From positions 4,216,001 to 4,280,000 of the forward strand of contig NZ_JALN02000001.1 in NCBI RefSeq assembly GCF_000559085.1: 64,000 bases of DNA. The letters run 5' to 3'. Shown here piece after piece: positions 16,177 to 25,541 of this stretch. How positions within the stretch are numbered: the first letter of the stretch is position 1; each line of letters begins with the position of its first letter. This DNA comes from Mycolicibacterium aromaticivorans JS19b1 = JCM 16368. GTDB taxonomy: Bacteria > Actinomycetota > Actinomycetes > Mycobacteriales > Mycobacteriaceae. The position numbers and the translations under genes are program-made. The notes under the pieces were generated by a model, which was not told the DNA's origin, did no database searches, and saw only the letters and a program-made list of their open reading frames with translations.

Positions 16177-16505
16177 ACGTTCGGCGGGGTGGGAGATAGC
16201 CCGCTGGTGGCCGCCACCATCGCCCACTCGTCGGGGTTCGCCAACGTCACGTTGAGCACCCACTTCTTGGTGGGGCCGATGTCCGCCTCGACCTTCGGGC
16301 TGAACACGTAGGGGTCGTGGCTGTAGTCCGACCAGTTCGCCGGTTCGGTGTCCCGGTAGTAGATGTCGGCGGCCCGGAACGGCAGCTCCGAGAACACGCT
16401 GTACGTGACTTGGTGCAATGGCTCGTCAGCGCCGGCGGGAGCCGACGAACCGGCCACGCACGCCGCAGCCAATGCGATCGCAGAACCCACCCGGACAACG
16501 CGCAT
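16092..16505 (-). CDS. Exported MmpS-like beta protein (paralogue of 11632-12087)
   Basis: 137 residues. Signal peptide (VVRVGSAIALAAACVAGSSAPAGA) then a beta-rich domain sharing YYRDT, SDYSHDPYVFSP, VEA-DIGP-K-WVL, and NSGP then GALCS at the C-terminus with the product of 11632-12087. The MmpS-like reading is as discussed there. It is divergent from the thiolase operon starting near 16637, and its 3' end overlaps the tetR 3' end by 85 bp. A GAGAATA element in its upstream region resembles the operators at 12610 and 31437. Confidence 0.78.
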   Translation of the reverse strand: MRVVRVGSAIALAAACVAGSSAPAGADEPLHQVTYSVFSELPFRAADIYYRDTEPANWSDYSHDPYVFSPKVEADIGPTKKWVLNVTLANPDEWAMVAATSGLSPTPPNVHCVLAVDGVVVAENSGPKGALCSLRHW

Positions 16506-16581
16506 GGCTCAGTTTGACATGGGGACGTCGTCCTGGTGGACGGTTTCTTGTGTGGTGGGACCTTCTATGCAACAGTGCGCT

Positions 16582-16615
16582 TAGAGAACTCTATTCTCGG
16601 TTTCAGCGAAGCAGC
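16582..16615. promoter_or_regulatory. Degenerate ATTCTC-type operator with nested TAGAG-AA-CTCTA repeat
   Basis: In the divergent gap between the MmpS-like gene and the thiolase. TAGAG-AA-CTCTA (16582-16593) and GAGAA-N5-TTCTC (16584-16598) are perfect small inverted repeats. CTATTCTC followed by a degenerate second half (GCGAAG, from 16606) matches the - strand of the sites at 12610 and 31437 in its left half only. A TTGACA (16514-16519) also lies in this gap without a clear -10. Confidence 0.35.
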
Positions 16616-16636
16616 ATTCCAACGAAGGGGCCTGTT

Positions 16637-17865
<1,229 letters not shown>

Positions 17866-17866
<1 letters not shown>

Positions 17867-18639
17867 TGACCGAGACCCTCGAAATCGAGACGCCAGCACC
17901 CGGCGTCGTGCTGATCCGGCTCAATCGCCCGAAACAACTCAACGCGATCAACGAGGTGATGCGCGACGAGCTTGCGCTGCTGCTGGCCTCGCTGGCGCGG
18001 GACACGTCGGTGCATGCGGTGGTGATCACCGGCGCCGGGCGCGGCTTCTGCTCGGGCATTGACATCCGTGACTTCGGCCCGGGCATGCTCGACGCCCAGG
18101 CCCCCGCTATTGACCGGATGCGGTTCCAGGAGGCGATGGCGGGCCTGGTGCGCGCGGTCGCCGACCTGCCGCAACCGGTGATCGCGGCGGTCAACGGAGC
18201 GTGCGTGGGCGCCGGGCTGGCGTTGAGCCTGGCCGCTGATATCCGGATCTGTTCCACCGCAGCCACATTCGGTAACGCGGCGATCCTGCTCGGGCTGTCC
18301 GGCGCGGAGATGGGGATGAGCTATCACCTGCCCCGGATCGTTGGGGCGGGGGTAGCCGCGGACTGGATGCTCACCGGCCGCACCGTGTCTGCCGAGGAGG
18401 CAGACCGTCGGGGCTTGGTCAGCCAACTGGTGGAGCCGGAGAAGCTCGTCGAGCGATCCGTCGACGTCGCCCGTGGGGTTGCCGAACTGGCGCCGTTCGG
18501 CGTTCAGCTGACGAAGCGGGCGCTGCAGGTCAACATCGCCGCCGCGGGGCTGGGCCCGGCTCTGGAGCTGGAGAACCGCAATCAGGTTCTCAGCCACGCG
18601 ACCGATGATGCGGCAGCCCGCAGATCCAGCCGGTCGTAA
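17866..18639 (+). CDS. Enoyl-CoA hydratase/isomerase (crotonase) family
   Basis: 257 residues. Crotonase fold with oxyanion-hole segments ITGAGRGFCSGIDI and NGACVGAGLALSLAADIRI, and an acidic residue in the catalytic loop (LSGAEMGMSYHLPR). It hydrates or isomerises 2-enoyl-CoA. ATG 17866 overlaps the thiolase stop by one base and the acyl-CoA dehydrogenase gene follows 18 nt later, so three consecutive beta-oxidation activities sit in one operon. The substrate range cannot be read from the sequence. Confidence 0.9.
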
Positions 18640-18657
18640 TCGAAAGGGGCGACGCAT

Positions 18658-19956
18658 ATGTCGTGGGATTTCTCCGCCGATCCGGAGTGGGCGGATCAAC
18701 TGAAGTGGGTCGAGGAATTCGTTCGCTCGGAGTGCGAGCCGATCGATTACATCGTCAAAGAATCCCATGACCTCACCGATCCGGTACGTCAGGCGCTGAT
18801 TCCGCCGCTGCAGAAGATCGTCAAAGACCGCGGCTTGTGGGCAACTCACCTCGGCCCGCATCTCGGCGGCCCGGGCTACGGTCAGGTGAAGCTGGCGCTA
18901 CTCAACGAGATCCTCGGCCGGTCGGAATGCGCACCAATAGTTTTCGGCTCGCAGGCACCCGACTCAGGCAACAGTGAGATCCTCGCCCACTATGGCACGC
19001 CGGAGCTCAAGGAGCGTTACCTCGAGCCGCTCCTGGACAACCGCATCATCTCCTGCTTTTCGATGACCGAACCGCAGGGCGGCGCCGATCCGAAGATTTT
19101 CGAGACCACCGCTGTGCAAGACGGCGACCACTGGGTCATCAACGGCGAGAAGTGGTATTCGTCGTTCGCGTCGAAGGCGTCGTTCATCATCGTGATGGCG
19201 ATGACGGACCCGGATGCTGCGCCTTACGACCGGTATTCAATGTTCGTGCTGCCCGGCGGTGCCCCGGGCATCAATGTCCTGCGCGATGTCGGGCTGGGCT
19301 ATCAGCCACTCGGGGGCGGCGGCCGCGAGGGTTACGTGCGGTACGAGAACGTGCGGGTGCCGGCTGACCACATGCTTGGGCCGCGCGGCGGTGCGTTCGT
19401 GGTGGCGCAAACCCGTCTGGGCGGCGGCCGAATTCACCACGCGATGCGGACCGTCGGCCTGGTGCGGCGGATCTTCGACATGATCTGCGAGCGAGCGGTG
19501 TCGCGCTACACCCAGGGCAGTGTGCTGGCGGCCAAGCAGATGGTGCAGGAGATGATCGCCGACTCTTGGATGGAGATCGAGGCGTTTAGGCTGCTGACCT
19601 TGCAGACCGCCTGGAAGATCGACCAGTACAACGACTACAAGGCGGTGCGAGCCGACATCTCGGCTGTCAAGGCGATGATGCAGAAGGTGTTGCACGACGT
19701 CTCGGCGCGCGCGCTGCAGATTCATGGTTCGCTGGGCACCAGCCACGAGATGCCGTTCGTGCAATACCTTACGGAGTCGTTCGTGCTGGGGCTCGCCGAC
19801 GGACCGACGGAGGTACACAAGGTGACCTTGGCCAGGCTGCTGCTCAAGAACCGCGAACCGGCGCCGGACCTGTTTCCCTCGGAGCACCTGCTGCGGTTGC
19901 GCGCCGCCGCCGAGGAGAAGTTCGCCGAACGGCTTGCCGGCATTCCGCGCGGCTAG
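18658..19956 (+). CDS. Acyl-CoA dehydrogenase
   Basis: 432 residues. N-terminal helical domain, middle beta domain with FSMTEPQGGADP (FAD contact) and the WVINGEKWYSS strand, and a C-terminal helical domain with QIHGSLGTSHEMP. It dehydrogenates acyl-CoA to 2-enoyl-CoA using FAD and an electron-transfer flavoprotein. The size and N-terminus resemble the FadE subgroup of larger or branched substrates. AAAGGGGCG precedes the ATG. It is the last gene of the thiolase operon, and its stop overlaps by 3 bp that of the convergent 13E12-type gene. Confidence 0.92.
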   Translation: MSWDFSADPEWADQLKWVEEFVRSECEPIDYIVKESHDLTDPVRQALIPPLQKIVKDRGLWATHLGPHLGGPGYGQVKLALLNEILGRSECAPIVFGSQAPDSGNSEILAHYGTPELKERYLEPLLDNRIISCFSMTEPQGGADPKIFETTAVQDGDHWVINGEKWYSSFASKASFIIVMAMTDPDAAPYDRYSMFVLPGGAPGINVLRDVGLGYQPLGGGGREGYVRYENVRVPADHMLGPRGGAFVVAQTRLGGGRIHHAMRTVGLVRRIFDMICERAVSRYTQGSVLAAKQMVQEMIADSWMEIEAFRLLTLQTAWKIDQYNDYKAVRADISAVKAMMQKVLHDVSARALQIHGSLGTSHEMPFVQYLTESFVLGLADGPTEVHKVTLARLLLKNREPAPDLFPSEHLLRLRAAAEEKFAERLAGIPRG

Positions 19957-21254
19957 TCCTTTTCGTCGTCGTTGGGCAGGAAACGCTCAGGGTGGTGGTA
20001 GTCGTTGGTGCCGCCGCGCAGGGGTATGTCGGGTGGTGGGGTCCAGTGAGTCTGGCCGTTAGGGAGTTGGTGGGTGGTCCAGCCGTCGTTTTCGACGAGG
20101 AGGTTGTCGCATTTGCAGGCCAGGGTGAGGTCGTCGATGTCGGTGCTGCCGCCGTGTTTCCAATCCTTGGTGGCGTGGTGGACGTGGCTGGTGTAGCCGT
20201 TGACGGTGCAGTCGGGTGCGGTGCAGCCGCGGTACTTGGCCAGCAGCATGATTCGCTGATCGGCTGAGGCCAGGCGTTTGCTTCGGCCCAGCCACAGTGA
20301 TTGTCCGGTGACGCCGTCGAACACGGCGAGGTAGTGGTGGGCGGGGGCGGCCATCCGGATCAGGTCGGTGATCGGGAGCAGGGTGCCACCGGCGGTGACG
20401 GCGTGTCCGGCGCCGGCCTGTAGGTCTTGCAGGGTGGTGGTGACGATCATGGTGACGGGTAACCCGTTGTGCTGGCCGAGTTTGGGGTCACCAAGACGGC
20501 CGCGGACCAACTCGGCGAGCGCGTCGTGTTGGCGTTGGGCGTGGCTGCGGAGGTCGGGTTCGGCACCGTCCGGATCGGGTTTGGGGGCGGCGAATTTCGC
20601 CAGCCAGGCATCCAGCATCGATCGTAGTTCGGGATCGGCGATCAGTTTCCCGATGCTCATGCCGTCGGGGCGTTGACTGCCGCACCATTGGAAGCCACGC
20701 TTGCGGGCCCGGTCTTCCTCGGAGTACTGGCCGTCGGGGTTGAGGTGGACGGCGAGGCGGTCGGCGATTTTCTCCAGTTGATCGGGGCGCATGGTCTGGG
20801 CGTGCTCGGCCAGGGTGTGTTCAGCTTTCTCGATCTCGACCGGGCCGACGTGATCGGGTAGGTCGCGGAAGAACTTCTGGATCACCCGGACGTGCTCACC
20901 GTCGAGAAGCCCGGCCTCCCAGGCTTTTGCGGTCTCAGGTAGCAGCGCAGCCAACGGTTCGCCGGTCAACGCTCGGCGCGGAATCAACTGCTCGGCATCG
21001 CGCATCCGGCGCTTGGCCGCGGAACGGCTGATCCGCAGCACGTCGGCCACCACGATCGGGATCGGTGGGCAGCCCTCATACCGTTCCAGATGGGTGATCT
21101 GCTCGTGGGATATCGCGACCTGGCGGCGCACCGCACTTTCCAGCCGCTCCAAAGCCGAGAAGCGTTGCGGGGCAGGCAGTTCCTCGATATCGGCGGCACC
21201 CAGAAGTTCGACCGCCGCGTCCAGCGCATCCAACGCCGCACTGATCGAACTCAT
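19953..21254 (-). CDS. DUF222 / HNH endonuclease domain protein (13E12 family)
   Basis: 433 residues. N-terminal helical DUF222 domain and a C-terminal HNH-like module (YRGCTAPDC, SHVHHATKDW, GGSTDIDDLTLACKCDN) with Cys pairs and His residues in the expected order. This is the multi-copy family that includes REP13E12 in M. tuberculosis, where copies serve as attachment sites for the phiRv1 prophage. Biochemical role unproven. The ATG at 21254 (MSSISAAL) is preferred over the GTG-type start 29 codons upstream. It lies between unrelated genes, as these elements usually do. Confidence 0.85.
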   Translation of the reverse strand: MSSISAALDALDAAVELLGAADIEELPAPQRFSALERLESAVRRQVAISHEQITHLERYEGCPPIPIVVADVLRISRSAAKRRMRDAEQLIPRRALTGEPLAALLPETAKAWEAGLLDGEHVRVIQKFFRDLPDHVGPVEIEKAEHTLAEHAQTMRPDQLEKIADRLAVHLNPDGQYSEEDRARKRGFQWCGSQRPDGMSIGKLIADPELRSMLDAWLAKFAAPKPDPDGAEPDLRSHAQRQHDALAELVRGRLGDPKLGQHNGLPVTMIVTTTLQDLQAGAGHAVTAGGTLLPITDLIRMAAPAHHYLAVFDGVTGQSLWLGRSKRLASADQRIMLLAKYRGCTAPDCTVNGYTSHVHHATKDWKHGGSTDIDDLTLACKCDNLLVENDGWTTHQLPNGQTHWTPPPDIPLRGGTNDYHHPERFLPNDDEKD

Positions 21255-21361
21255 ATTCGAAACACTACGCCGACCCACCGACAGGAAGCCGGTCAGAAAG
21301 CCGACCTGTGGATGAACGTGGAACTGTGGAAAACGCTGCACTGCTTCGTAGTTCGACTGTC

Positions 21362-22327
21362 CTAGCCGAGATGGTCCGCAGCTCGGGCCAGCAGGCCGGG
21401 TAGGGTCACGGCCATCGCCTCGAGCTCGGGGTCAGGTGAAGGTCGGCGTCGGTTGTGTTTGACGATCAGCGACCAGGTCGCCGTCGATTTGAAACAGGCG
21501 AGCGCCTGGAACCACTCCAGCTGAGGTGCATCGCGCCCCAGCGCATCCTCGTACTCGACGACCAGTTCGTGCACCGGCGGGGTCGTCCCGCTGTACGGGG
21601 TGGCTCGCCGATAGGTGTCCGGGTCGGAGTTGATCAAGAACCAGCCCACGTCGACGCGCGGGTCCCCGACTGACCAGATCTCCCAGTCGATCACAGCGGT
21701 GATGTCCCCCTCGTCGGCCAGCAGGTTGCCCAACCGGAAGTCGCCGTGCACGATCGCAGGCGCGGTCGGGGGCGGGGAGGCAACGCGTAGCGCGGCCGCA
21801 ACCTGTTGCCAACCGGGCACGAGCGCCGGATCCACCGTTTCCAATGTGCGACACCACTTGTCGACTTCCGCCACGGGCGCGACGACGGGCTCCTCAGCCA
21901 AACCGAGCTCGGCAGGGGACAGCCGGTGCAGCGCACCCAGCGTCCGCGCGCCGTCACGGAATCGCGCGGCAACCACGGGCTCTGGGCCCGCGTCGTCGGT
22001 GTCGAACAGCGGCTCCACCGACGTTCCGGGGGTGAACGACATCACGAACAGCGGTGGGACCCCGGGTGGTTCGCCCGCGTCGTCGAACAGGATCTGCGGT
22101 ACCGGAACCTCGGTGCCACGCAGGGCGCGGATGATCCTGGCCTGGCGAAGAACGTCACGGTGCGCGATGGGCGCATGGCCGGGCGGGGCAACTTTCACCA
22201 CGACACGACGATCGGCGAGGTCACCGGCGAAGGTCAGGCTGGACGCCCCACCGGCCAACGGCTGCAGCCCGGAAATCCCCTGGGGGGCAAGACGGGTCTG
22301 CAGCTCGTCGAGGAGATCGCTGGTCAG
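21362..22327 (-). CDS. APH-type phosphotransferase family protein (apparent CTG start)
   Basis: About 321 residues. Aminoglycoside-phosphotransferase/choline-kinase fold: nucleotide loop LAGGASSLTFAG, VVVKVAPPG with the ATP-binding Lys, catalytic IVHGDFRLGNLL, and the metal-binding segment VIDWEIWSVGDP. Relatives next to acyl-CoA enzymes (ACAD10, LvaA) phosphorylate 4-hydroxyacyl-CoAs; that role is possible here. No canonical start lies near the domain. CTG 22327 overlaps the SDR stop as CTGA, mimicking the ATGA junctions seen elsewhere in this window. The open frame continues far upstream, but that part is the shadow of the SDR gene. Confidence 0.82.
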   Translation of the reverse strand: MTSDLLDELQTRLAPQGISGLQPLAGGASSLTFAGDLADRRVVVKVAPPGHAPIAHRDVLRQARIIRALRGTEVPVPQILFDDAGEPPGVPPLFVMSFTPGTSVEPLFDTDDAGPEPVVAARFRDGARTLGALHRLSPAELGLAEEPVVAPVAEVDKWCRTLETVDPALVPGWQQVAAALRVASPPPTAPAIVHGDFRLGNLLADEGDITAVIDWEIWSVGDPRVDVGWFLINSDPDTYRRATPYSGTTPPVHELVVEYEDALGRDAPQLEWFQALACFKSTATWSLIVKHNRRRPSPDPELEAMAVTLPGLLARAADHLG

Positions 22328-23109
22328 CTCAGCACGCCGATCTCGCGAAGAAATGTCTGGGTCTGCACGATGCGCCCCGTCACGGTCGACGGATCGCCGG
22401 TACACAACTCCAACGCGGTCCGGGTGATCAGCTCGATGTCCTCGGTATCGGTCTTGGCCAGGTCCAGAGTGCCGGCACCCGGAGTGGCGACAGGGTTGGT
22501 CGGCGCGGCGGCGTTCACCGCAATACCGTCGTCGTACAGTTCGGCGGCAAGGCTTTTGGTCATCCGATTCATCGCCGCCTTGGCCGTGCCGTAGATCCCG
22601 AACCCGGCGGTGCGGTCGAACTCGGAGAACGGCGGTCCCGGGGGCAGATCGCCGCCGACCGAGGTGAGGTTGAGCACCCACCCGCGGCCGCGCTCCCGCA
22701 TGGCAGGGATGGCGAGCTGCGTCAGGTGCAGCGGTGCAACGACGTGCATCTCCAGCATCAACCGGACCCGCCGCTCGGGGAAGCCGTCCAGTGGGCGCAG
22801 GAAGGTCACCGCGGCATTGTTGACGACGATGTCGGGGGCGCCGACCTGAGCCACGGCCTCGGCGAACAACCGCTCGCGGTCCGCGGTGTCGGACAGGTCC
22901 GCAGCGATGGTGACCGCGGTGCCGCCGGCGTCGGCGATCTCCTGCTGGGTCTGCACCAGTGAGCCGTCGTATCTCGGATCGGGTTCTGCGGTGCGGGCGG
23001 TCAGCACCACGGTGGCGCCCTCCGCGGCCAGTCGCTGCGCAATTGCCTTGCCGAGGCCCCGGCTGCTGCCGGTCACCAATGCCACCTTGCCCGCGCACCG
23101 TCCTGACAC
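22324..23109 (-). CDS. Short-chain dehydrogenase/reductase
   Basis: 261 residues. Classical SDR: TGSSRGLG nucleotide motif (residues 14-21), NNAA, LNLTSVGG with the catalytic Ser, and the YGTAK catalytic Tyr-Lys pair; the AAPTNPVATP loop follows. It oxidises or reduces a hydroxy/keto group with NAD(P). GTG 23109 is preceded by GAGAGGAG. It forms a two-gene unit with the APH-type kinase. A perfect 24-bp palindrome lies 18 bp upstream, so the pair has its own control point separate from the epimerase operon. Confidence 0.9.
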   Translation of the reverse strand: MSGRCAGKVALVTGSSRGLGKAIAQRLAAEGATVVLTARTAEPDPRYDGSLVQTQQEIADAGGTAVTIAADLSDTADRERLFAEAVAQVGAPDIVVNNAAVTFLRPLDGFPERRVRLMLEMHVVAPLHLTQLAIPAMRERGRGWVLNLTSVGGDLPPGPPFSEFDRTAGFGIYGTAKAAMNRMTKSLAAELYDDGIAVNAAAPTNPVATPGAGTLDLAKTDTEDIELITRTALELCTGDPSTVTGRIVQTQTFLREIGVLS

Positions 23110-23127
23110 GTCGGCTCCTCTCGCGAC

Positions 23128-23151
23128 TATCCGAGAACCGGTTCTCGGATA
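23128..23151. promoter_or_regulatory. Perfect 24-bp palindrome upstream of the SDR-kinase pair
   Basis: Each strand reads TATCCGAGAACC followed by GGTTCTCGGATA. The core AGAAC-CG-GTTCT matches the AGAACnnGTTCT core of KstR-type sterol-regulator sites but with different outer bases (G/C instead of T/A). There is no T-run, so it is more likely an operator than a terminator. It lies between the epimerase stop (23185) and the SDR start (23109). Confidence 0.65.
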
Positions 23152-23184
23152 TTTGTGTTGCCAGGCCTTCTCGAACTGAGATGC

Positions 23185-24291
23185 CTAGTTGCCGGCACCG
23201 GCCAGGATTTCGGGCCCGTACTTCCCGGCGATGAAATTCCACGGGTCGGCGTACTTGCCGCGGCCCTCTTGGCGGCGTTGCGCGGCCAGCACCAGCCGCA
23301 ACGCCGGCCTGATGACCGGTCCAGCCAGTGCAAGAACGGTTTTCAGCGCACCGCTTTGCGAGCCGGATACCCAGGCCACGGTCTCGGACCAGGGGTGCTC
23401 TTGAAAGTCCAGCAGCGCTTGGGATTCCGTTGTGTCGTACCACCCGGTAAAACTCCAGCCCCGGTCGTCGTCGGGGTCGCCGGGAAGACTGGCACCGGCG
23501 CCCAGTCGGCCGAGCCCCATCGCGGACATCATGTCGTCCTCGACGTCGCGGTGAGTGTGCAGGTGGGTGTCGTCGCCGCCGATCAACAGCACCTTGCCTG
23601 CGATGGCCTTGGCGCGGTCGACCCCGTTGGCGAAGGCCAACGCGACATCGCGGGCGTCGACGGTGTGCAACCGGTTGTCGCCGGGAGTCGCCCGCATCAG
23701 AACCAGGTAGTCACTGTTCATCGAGCCTGCGGCATCGGGGGAGATGACACCGGCCAGGCGCAGCATCGCATACGGCAGACCGCTGTCGGTGATCACTTTC
23801 TCGGCCAGCACCTTGTCCTCGCCGTACTGGTCGATCGGATTCACCGGTGTCTGCGGGGTGATCAACTCGGGGTAGCGGTAGGGATTGCGGGATCCGTAGA
23901 CCGACGCACTGGACGCGTACACCATCGTCGGCGGCGCAGACAGCGCGGCTGCGCCGTTGACCAGATTGGTGGTACCGCCGACATTGACCCGGCGGGCCAG
24001 CTTCGGATTGCGGTACGAGGCAGGCGAAAGCATCGCGGCCAGATGCACGATAGCGCTCGGAGAATGCTCGGTGAGCATTCCCTTCACCGCGTCGGCGTCG
24101 GTCAGGTCGGCGTACACCGGCAGGAGTGTTCCTGGGTGCGCCGCGGCGGCCAGTCGGGCAGCGACGGTCCGGGACGTGTCGGTCGGCAGATCTGTGGCGA
24201 CGACGGTGTACCCGCGTTGCAACAGGATCTCCGCCGTGCGCCAGCCGACTTGACCGAACGCTCCGGTGACGAGAACTGTGCGTTGCGACAT
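23185..24291 (-). CDS. NAD-dependent epimerase/dehydratase family protein
   Basis: 368 residues. Extended SDR with GAFGQVG (nucleotide loop), HLAA, YASSASVYG and the YGEDK catalytic Tyr-Lys pair, plus a C-terminal substrate domain and a basic tail. Relatives include UDP-sugar epimerases and 3beta-hydroxysteroid dehydrogenase-like proteins. ATG 24291 (MSQRTVLVTG) overlaps the stop of the SnoaL-like gene by one base. In this catabolic context a hydroxysteroid- or polyol-type dehydrogenase is as likely as sugar epimerisation. Confidence 0.87.
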   Translation of the reverse strand: MSQRTVLVTGAFGQVGWRTAEILLQRGYTVVATDLPTDTSRTVAARLAAAAHPGTLLPVYADLTDADAVKGMLTEHSPSAIVHLAAMLSPASYRNPKLARRVNVGGTTNLVNGAAALSAPPTMVYASSASVYGSRNPYRYPELITPQTPVNPIDQYGEDKVLAEKVITDSGLPYAMLRLAGVISPDAAGSMNSDYLVLMRATPGDNRLHTVDARDVALAFANGVDRAKAIAGKVLLIGGDDTHLHTHRDVEDDMMSAMGLGRLGAGASLPGDPDDDRGWSFTGWYDTTESQALLDFQEHPWSETVAWVSGSQSGALKTVLALAGPVIRPALRLVLAAQRRQEGRGKYADPWNFIAGKYGPEILAGAGN

Positions 24292-24791
24292 CAGACCATG
24301 CCTCGCTTTCGTGCCAGCCGCGCCGCGGAGTCCCGTAAGCGTGGCGAAATACGGACGGAGAACAGGGGATTGAACACGTCCTCGCGCAGCCTGGTCAGTG
24401 TCGACGTCTTGATCCGCCACCGCCCGTCGGCCTTCTCATAGGTCTCGTGATAGTGGCCGTATCCCGCGAGGTTGACCCCGGGGGCCAGGCGCACAACATC
24501 ATTCAGCGCCCAGATGCCCGAGGCGGTCGTCGGCGAGGTCAGTTCGATCTCAGGGGCGTGCACCTGATGCACGGTGGGTTGAGAGGGTTTTCCGAGTGTC
24601 TTCTTGATGAAGGCGACCATATTGTCGGCGCCGGTGATGAGCACGCCGCCGGATGCGGTGGTGTCGCTGACGAAGTCGTCGGTGAAGACCTCCCGCCAGC
24701 CCGTCCAGTCTTTGGTGTCGAGTAGACGGCAGTACCGGGCTTTCAGCTGTTTGATCGCTTCGATGTCCGCTGCCTCGTCGGTCACCGGCAT
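24291..24791 (-). CDS. SnoaL-like / NTF2-fold protein
   Basis: 166 residues. The N-terminal helix IKQLKARYCRLLDTKDWTGW with the VFTDDFV strand is typical of SnoaL_4 proteins; VHQVHAPEIEL and YHETYEKADGRWRI complete the alpha+beta barrel. Members act as ketosteroid-isomerase-like lyases or dehydratases, or as binding proteins. It is the first gene of the - strand operon running into the epimerase gene (TGATG overlap). The 82 bp between it and the divergent tetR hold the promoters of both. Confidence 0.8.
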   Translation of the reverse strand: MPVTDEAADIEAIKQLKARYCRLLDTKDWTGWREVFTDDFVSDTTASGGVLITGADNMVAFIKKTLGKPSQPTVHQVHAPEIELTSPTTASGIWALNDVVRLAPGVNLAGYGHYHETYEKADGRWRIKTSTLTRLREDVFNPLFSVRISPRLRDSAARLARKRGMV

Positions 24792-24860
24792 AGGTTAGCG
24801 AACCGGCGCTGCGCGGGAGACAGACTCACGCGGTCGCCGCCGATGTGATAGACGGCGACG

Positions 24861-24866
24861 TAAACT
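24861..24866 (+). promoter_or_regulatory. -10 element TAAACT placed for leaderless tetR mRNA
   Basis: TAAACT fits TANNNT and is followed by exactly 7 nt before ATG 24874, with no SD in between. Mycobacterial transcripts usually start about 7 nt after the -10, so the mRNA would begin at or next to the start codon. The same geometry recurs at 25529-25542. Confidence 0.55.
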
Positions 24867-24873
24867 CTCGCGA

Positions 24874-25515
24874 ATGGCAAAGGCATCGCCGGCGCAGCGG
24901 CGGGGCGGTCGGCCGACACAGGTGGAGGCCGCCGCCCTTCACCAGCGGCTCAGGGAAGCCGCGGTGCGCATCTTCCTGGAGAACGGCTACGACGCGACCA
25001 CGATGGTGGCGATCGCCGACGCCGCCGGAATCGCCAAGCCCACGCTGTATGCCCGCTACCCCGACAAGCGTGCGGTGTTCCTCGATGTCATCCCGTGGGC
25101 GTTCAGCCGTGCCGTGCCGGTCGACGCGGACGACACCGTCGACAAGAAGGATTTGCGTGCCGCCTTGATCGCCATCGGCCAGGGCGCGCTGCGTCATGCA
25201 CTTGATCCGGACATCGTGCAACTGCATCGAATCGCGCGAACTGAAGCGCATCGTTTTCCCGAATTCGCGCTCAGTGCCGACTCTCTGGGCTGGGCACGTC
25301 GCCAGCAGCAGGTGATGGATCTGCTGCGGCAACACGTGGCGGCCGGTGCCATCGACGTCGATGACATCGAACTCGCCGCCGAGCACTTCCTGGCAATGGT
25401 CGAGGTCCTGCCCGCCCGACTGGCAGATTTCGGCCTTTACCGCAGCCGAACGGAAGAACGACGACGCCTGCTGCACGCGGTCGATCTGTTCCTACGCGGA
25501 ATCCTTCCCCGGTAA
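24874..25515 (+). CDS. TetR-family transcriptional regulator
   Basis: 213 residues. HTH at about residues 25-70 (RIFLENGYDATTMVAIADAAGIAKPTLYARYPDKRAVF), then a TetR_C-like domain. A basic N-terminus (AQRRGGRPT) probably contacts the DNA minor groove. It sits directly before the dioxygenase operon; the 22-bp inverted repeat that begins at its own stop codon is the likely operator for that operon. No SD precedes the ATG, consistent with a leaderless transcript. Confidence 0.92.
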   Translation: MAKASPAQRRGGRPTQVEAAALHQRLREAAVRIFLENGYDATTMVAIADAAGIAKPTLYARYPDKRAVFLDVIPWAFSRAVPVDADDTVDKKDLRAALIAIGQGALRHALDPDIVQLHRIARTEAHRFPEFALSADSLGWARRQQQVMDLLRQHVAAGAIDVDDIELAAEHFLAMVEVLPARLADFGLYRSRTEERRRLLHAVDLFLRGILPR

Positions 25516-25535
25516 CTGTACACCTGTGTATAGTT
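25514..25535 (+). promoter_or_regulatory. 22-bp inverted repeat overlapping the -10 of the dioxygenase operon
   Basis: Arms AACTGTACAC and GTGTATAGTT around CT, with one mismatch. TATAGT (25529-25534, TANNNT) lies in the right arm, 7 nt before ATG 25542, so a bound repressor would cover the -10 and the transcript would be leaderless. The upstream tetR product is the obvious candidate ligand. Confidence 0.65.
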
Positions 25536-25541
25536 TCGCTC

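Noticed and set aside
23128..23151. Intrinsic terminator after the epimerase gene
   Set aside because: Perfect symmetry without loop or T-run and location next to a start codon fit an operator better.
21362..23443. A single 693-residue frame suggesting an SDR-region/kinase fusion
   Set aside because: Only the C-terminal 321 residues look like a protein; the rest is the out-of-frame shadow of the SDR gene, which has all its motifs in its own frame.
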